From: Oleidesulfovibrio alaskensis DSM 16109
GTDB taxonomy: Bacteria > Desulfobacterota > Desulfovibrionia > Desulfovibrionales > Desulfovibrionaceae
Length of the DNA: 64,000 nucleotides
Reading direction: 5' to 3'
Assembly: GCF_000482745.1 (NCBI RefSeq)
Contig: NZ_AXWQ01000005.1
Coordinates: forward strand, 1 to 64,000
Positions 61,503 through 64,000 of the stretch are shown piece after piece. Under the pieces are notes generated by a model, which had not been told where the DNA came from, did not search any database, and saw nothing but the letters and a program-made list of their open reading frames with translations. Position 1 is the stretch's first letter, and every line of letters begins with the position of its first letter. The position numbers and the translations under genes are program-made.

Positions 61503-62783
61503 ATGGCATCATCACGCATACAGCCCAGACTCCTTGTCGCCGACAAGGATGGAAATATATACGATCACCCTGACCTGCTCATGGTATGCCGCAGAGGGCA
61601 CGAGTTTGCCCAGCCGCGCCCCGACGAGCTTATGCCGCTGCCGGAAGAAAGCGACCTGTTTCTGCTGCCCGGCCGCCAGGCAGTGGGCCTTTCTGAAGAA
61701 ACAGGTGAAATAGAGGTACTGGAAGAGCTGGCTGTGGCGGCCTTTGCCGCGCCAGCCCACACCCTGACCGCACATGCGGCCTATATCTCCTCGCCAGACG
61801 CCCCTACACTGCCGCTGTTTGCCTACGGCGCAGTAGGATACGCCAACGGCAGGTTCTACATCTGTGCCAAAAGGGTTGATCAGGACGAGAGACAGGTTTT
61901 CAGCAGTATTTCAAAAAAACGCATCAAGCAGAACGCGCATGCGCTTATGAAAGCCTATCCTGAAAACAGACTTATGCAGCACCTGATGAGTAACTGCGCG
62001 CTGACATACTGCTGCCCGGCAGCGCGTAACCTTGCTCTGGGCAGGTACGAGGCTCCCCTGCCCACATCGCGCAGCTGCAATGCCCGCTGTGTCGGATGTA
62101 TTTCCCAGCAGGAAGACGGCTCCAGAATCTGCAGCACCCCGCAGAACAGGCTCAGCTTTACCCCCACGCCGGAAGAAATTGCAGAAGTAATGCTGCACCA
62201 TGGCAAAGCTGAAACCGAAAAACCCGTATTTTCATTCGGGCAGGGCTGCGAAGGCGAACCGCTCACCGAGGCGGACATCATCGCTCAGGCCGTACACCTT
62301 TTCCGCAGCAAGGGCGGAACCGGCACCGTGAACGTCAACACCAACGCCTCTCTGCCGCAGGCTGTCATCAAACTTGCCGAAGCCGGCATCAGCTCCATAC
62401 GGGTCAGTCTGAACAGCGCCAGAGAAGAAGTATATAACCGCTATTACCGCCCCCGCGGGTACACCTTTGCCGATGTGCGCAGTTCCATTGCCGAAGCGCA
62501 TAAACGGGGAGTCTTTGTTTCGCTGAACCTGCTCTACTTCCCCGGAATTTCCGATTGCGAGCTTGAGCTGCAGGCTCTGGACGAACTGATCCGCACGGAA
62601 AAGGTTGACTTCGTGCAACTGCGCAACCTGAATATTGATCCCGAAATGTATCTTGAGCTACTGGACGGCATTGAGTTCGGCCCCAGCGCGGGGTTCATCA
62701 ACTTCCGGCGCAGGCTGCGCAAATCCAATCCGTGGCTCCAGTTCGGCTACTTCAATCCCTATCTGCCACAAAATCCGGCTTAG
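61503..62783 (+). CDS. Radical SAM protein of unknown substrate
   Basis: A 426-residue protein. A 180-residue N-terminal region without a recognised domain precedes the cluster motif CNARCVGC (Cys192, Cys196, Cys199). The rest is the partial barrel typical of radical SAM enzymes: FSFGQGCEGEPL, VNVNTNASLP and SIRVSLNSAREEVYNRYY. Substrate and partner are unknown, and no typical peptide or cofactor precursor gene is adjacent. A ribosome site (GGAGGA) precedes the ATG. The terminator at 62837 is shared with purM. Confidence 0.85.
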   Translation: MASSRIQPRLLVADKDGNIYDHPDLLMVCRRGHEFAQPRPDELMPLPEESDLFLLPGRQAVGLSEETGEIEVLEELAVAAFAAPAHTLTAHAAYISSPDAPTLPLFAYGAVGYANGRFYICAKRVDQDERQVFSSISKKRIKQNAHALMKAYPENRLMQHLMSNCALTYCCPAARNLALGRYEAPLPTSRSCNARCVGCISQQEDGSRICSTPQNRLSFTPTPEEIAEVMLHHGKAETEKPVFSFGQGCEGEPLTEADIIAQAVHLFRSKGGTGTVNVNTNASLPQAVIKLAEAGISSIRVSLNSAREEVYNRYYRPRGYTFADVRSSIAEAHKRGVFVSLNLLYFPGISDCELELQALDELIRTEKVDFVQLRNLNIDPEMYLELLDGIEFGPSAGFINFRRRLRKSNPWLQFGYFNPYLPQNPA

Positions 62784-62836
62784 ATGGGCAGGACAAAACT
62801 TCCCTTTGTGGCGCCGCCTGACGACAACACGCAAAA

Positions 62837-62864
62837 AAAAGCCGGAGCACACGCTCCGGCTTTT
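62837..62864. terminator. Bidirectional terminator between radical SAM gene and purM
   Basis: AAAAGCCGGAGC and GCTCCGGCTTTT form a perfect 12-bp stem with loop acac; A and T runs on both arms permit use from either side. Confidence 0.9.
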
Positions 62865-62888
62865 AGCACCATAAAGTATCCGGCCCGA

Positions 62889-63944
62889 TCAGCCGAAATC
62901 CACATATACCTGTTCTTCGCTTTCTTCGCGGCGTCTTTCTACAGTGCCGATGGCCCATGCGGGCTGATCAAGCGCAGCAAGCCTGCCCAGCACATCGTCT
63001 GCTTCTTCCTGCCCCACAATCACCACATAGCCGATACCACAGTTGAATATCTGCAGCATCTCAGGCCAGCTAAGCTCACCCAGATCACGCAGCCAGTGGA
63101 AAACAGGCAGAATATCCCACGCGCCAAAGGCTATGCGGGCATCTACAGAAGCAGGCAGCACACGGGGAATGTTGTCGTAAAAACCACCGCCCGTCACATG
63201 CACCATCCCTTTTATCTGAAAATCCCGCATCAGGTTACGGATGGTTTCCACATAAATTCTGGTGGGAGTCATCAGTACGTCACGCACGAGGGCGTCGGTG
63301 CCGGGCATAATATCATCGGCACCCAGCCCGCTCTTTTCAAAGAGCTTCCGGACAAGGGTGTATCCGTTTGAATGGACACCGCTTGCTCCCAGACCGATAA
63401 TCACATCACCCACGCGGATATCCGAACCGTCCACGATACGGGCATTGTCGGCAATGCCTACGCAGAATCCGGCCAGATCATATTCTCCCGGGGCATACAT
63501 GTCGGGCATCTCGGCAGTTTCTCCGCCCAGCAGGGCACACTGTGCCTGGCGGCAGCCTTCTGCCACGCCGGAGACAACCTGTGCGGCAGCTTCCACGTCC
63601 AGCTTGCCGGTTGCAAAATAATCCAGAAAGAAAAGGGGCTTTGCACCCTGAACCAGCACATCGTTGACACTCATTGCCACAAGATCGATACCCACGGTAT
63701 CATGCTTGTCAAACATGAATGCAAGCTTAAGCTTAGTACCCACGCCGTCGGTGGACGAAACGAGTACAGGGTCTTCCATGCCTCCCAGATCAGGTTTGAA
63801 AAGGCCGCCGAAACCTCCGATGTCGGAGATCACACCCTTGGTGTGGGTGCTTGCGACCATGGACTTGATTCGCGAGACAAGAGCGTTGCCGGCATTGATA
63901 TCAACCCCCGCCTCGGTGTACGCTTTTGCACGATCCTCAGGCAT
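62889..63944 (-). CDS. purM: Phosphoribosylformylglycinamidine cyclo-ligase
   Basis: The 351-residue enzyme makes aminoimidazole ribotide in purine synthesis, the compound that ThiC (58058) also uses. DGVGTKLKLAF (about residues 65-75) and GGETAEMPDMY are the ATP-binding and substrate motifs; GLGASGVHSNGYTLVRK and HVTGGGFYDNIPRVLP are further conserved blocks. GGAG lies eight bases before the ATG at 63944. It is convergent with the radical SAM gene. Confidence 0.96.
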   Translation of the reverse strand: MPEDRAKAYTEAGVDINAGNALVSRIKSMVASTHTKGVISDIGGFGGLFKPDLGGMEDPVLVSSTDGVGTKLKLAFMFDKHDTVGIDLVAMSVNDVLVQGAKPLFFLDYFATGKLDVEAAAQVVSGVAEGCRQAQCALLGGETAEMPDMYAPGEYDLAGFCVGIADNARIVDGSDIRVGDVIIGLGASGVHSNGYTLVRKLFEKSGLGADDIMPGTDALVRDVLMTPTRIYVETIRNLMRDFQIKGMVHVTGGGFYDNIPRVLPASVDARIAFGAWDILPVFHWLRDLGELSWPEMLQIFNCGIGYVVIVGQEEADDVLGRLAALDQPAWAIGTVERRREESEEQVYVDFG

Positions 63945-64000
63945 GTAATCTGCTCCTTACAGGTTGCGTCAAAATTCGGAAGGCATTCATAGGCTTTTAG

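Noticed and set aside
62784..63371. A frame starting directly after the radical SAM stop codon
   Set aside because: It runs through the bidirectional terminator and antisense to purM, and has no family resemblance.
1..64000. CRISPR array or insertion sequence
   Set aside because: No regularly spaced long direct repeats and no transposase-like protein were seen; the only array is the short TGCACA set at 53.6 kb.

Overview
The window looks like the chromosome of a Gram-negative sulfate reducer of the Desulfovibrionaceae, possibly close to Desulfovibrio (Oleidesulfovibrio) alaskensis. This is inferred from gene content: a fused ispDF, split glycine-cleavage P protein (gcvPA/gcvPB) with its own lipoamide dehydrogenase, flagellar genes behind sigma-54 and sigma-28 type promoters, and many two-component and Hpt proteins. 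No 16S gene is present, so the species is not proven.

Bases 1-3.9 kb are the end of a prophage beside the 3' end of a tRNA-Ser(CGA) gene. It has a T7-like internal virion protein gene, a decayed stretch in which pieces of a Bro-N antirepressor and two Rha-type regulators are run together, an intact-looking tyrosine integrase, and a structured repeat region at the integrase start. Bases 4-10 kb are housekeeping: nif3-like, a coiled-coil zinc-ribbon gene, RNase P RNA, ispDF, fadD and dtd. Bases 10-13 kb hold a partner-switching module (response regulator/PP2C phosphatase, anti-sigma-type kinase, STAS antagonist) and a FapA-like protein.

Bases 13-24 kb are flagellar: motAB, two glycosyltransferases, fliK-flgD-flgE, a FlaG-like gene and flagellin. 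Bases 24-32 kb contain rnc with a possible coupled small gene, a phosphotransacetylase-like regulator, an MFS transporter, an Sm-like small protein and a B12-type radical SAM protein. Bases 31-43 kb hold an Hpt-STAS protein, an M16 peptidase, ychF, a hybrid histidine kinase with a complete phosphorelay, a hemolysin III/PAQR protein, pgm and a CheY-like regulator.

Bases 43-48 kb are the glycine cleavage operon gcvH-gcvPA-gcvPB-lpd, without gcvT. Bases 48-54 kb have a VWA-OmpA protein, a small exported protein, a ferredoxin, an Hpt protein and a ZraSR/NtrBC-type pair. Upstream of that pair are a sigma-54-like promoter and a seven-copy TGCACA array placed where an enhancer would lie. Bases 54-64 kb carry a large AsmA protein, a 2-hydroxyacid dehydrogenase, thiC, a further CgeB-like glycosyltransferase, two small membrane coiled-coil proteins, a radical SAM protein and purM.

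The strongest unexplained signals are the TGCACA array with its sigma-54-like promoter (53.56-53.72 kb), the inverted repeat with internal iterons at the integrase start (3.79-3.85 kb), the scrambled antirepressor remnants (1.1-1.8 kb) and the small ORF that ends two bases before rnc. All functions are read from sequence alone; start sites were revised where a ribosome binding site or promoter argued for it.
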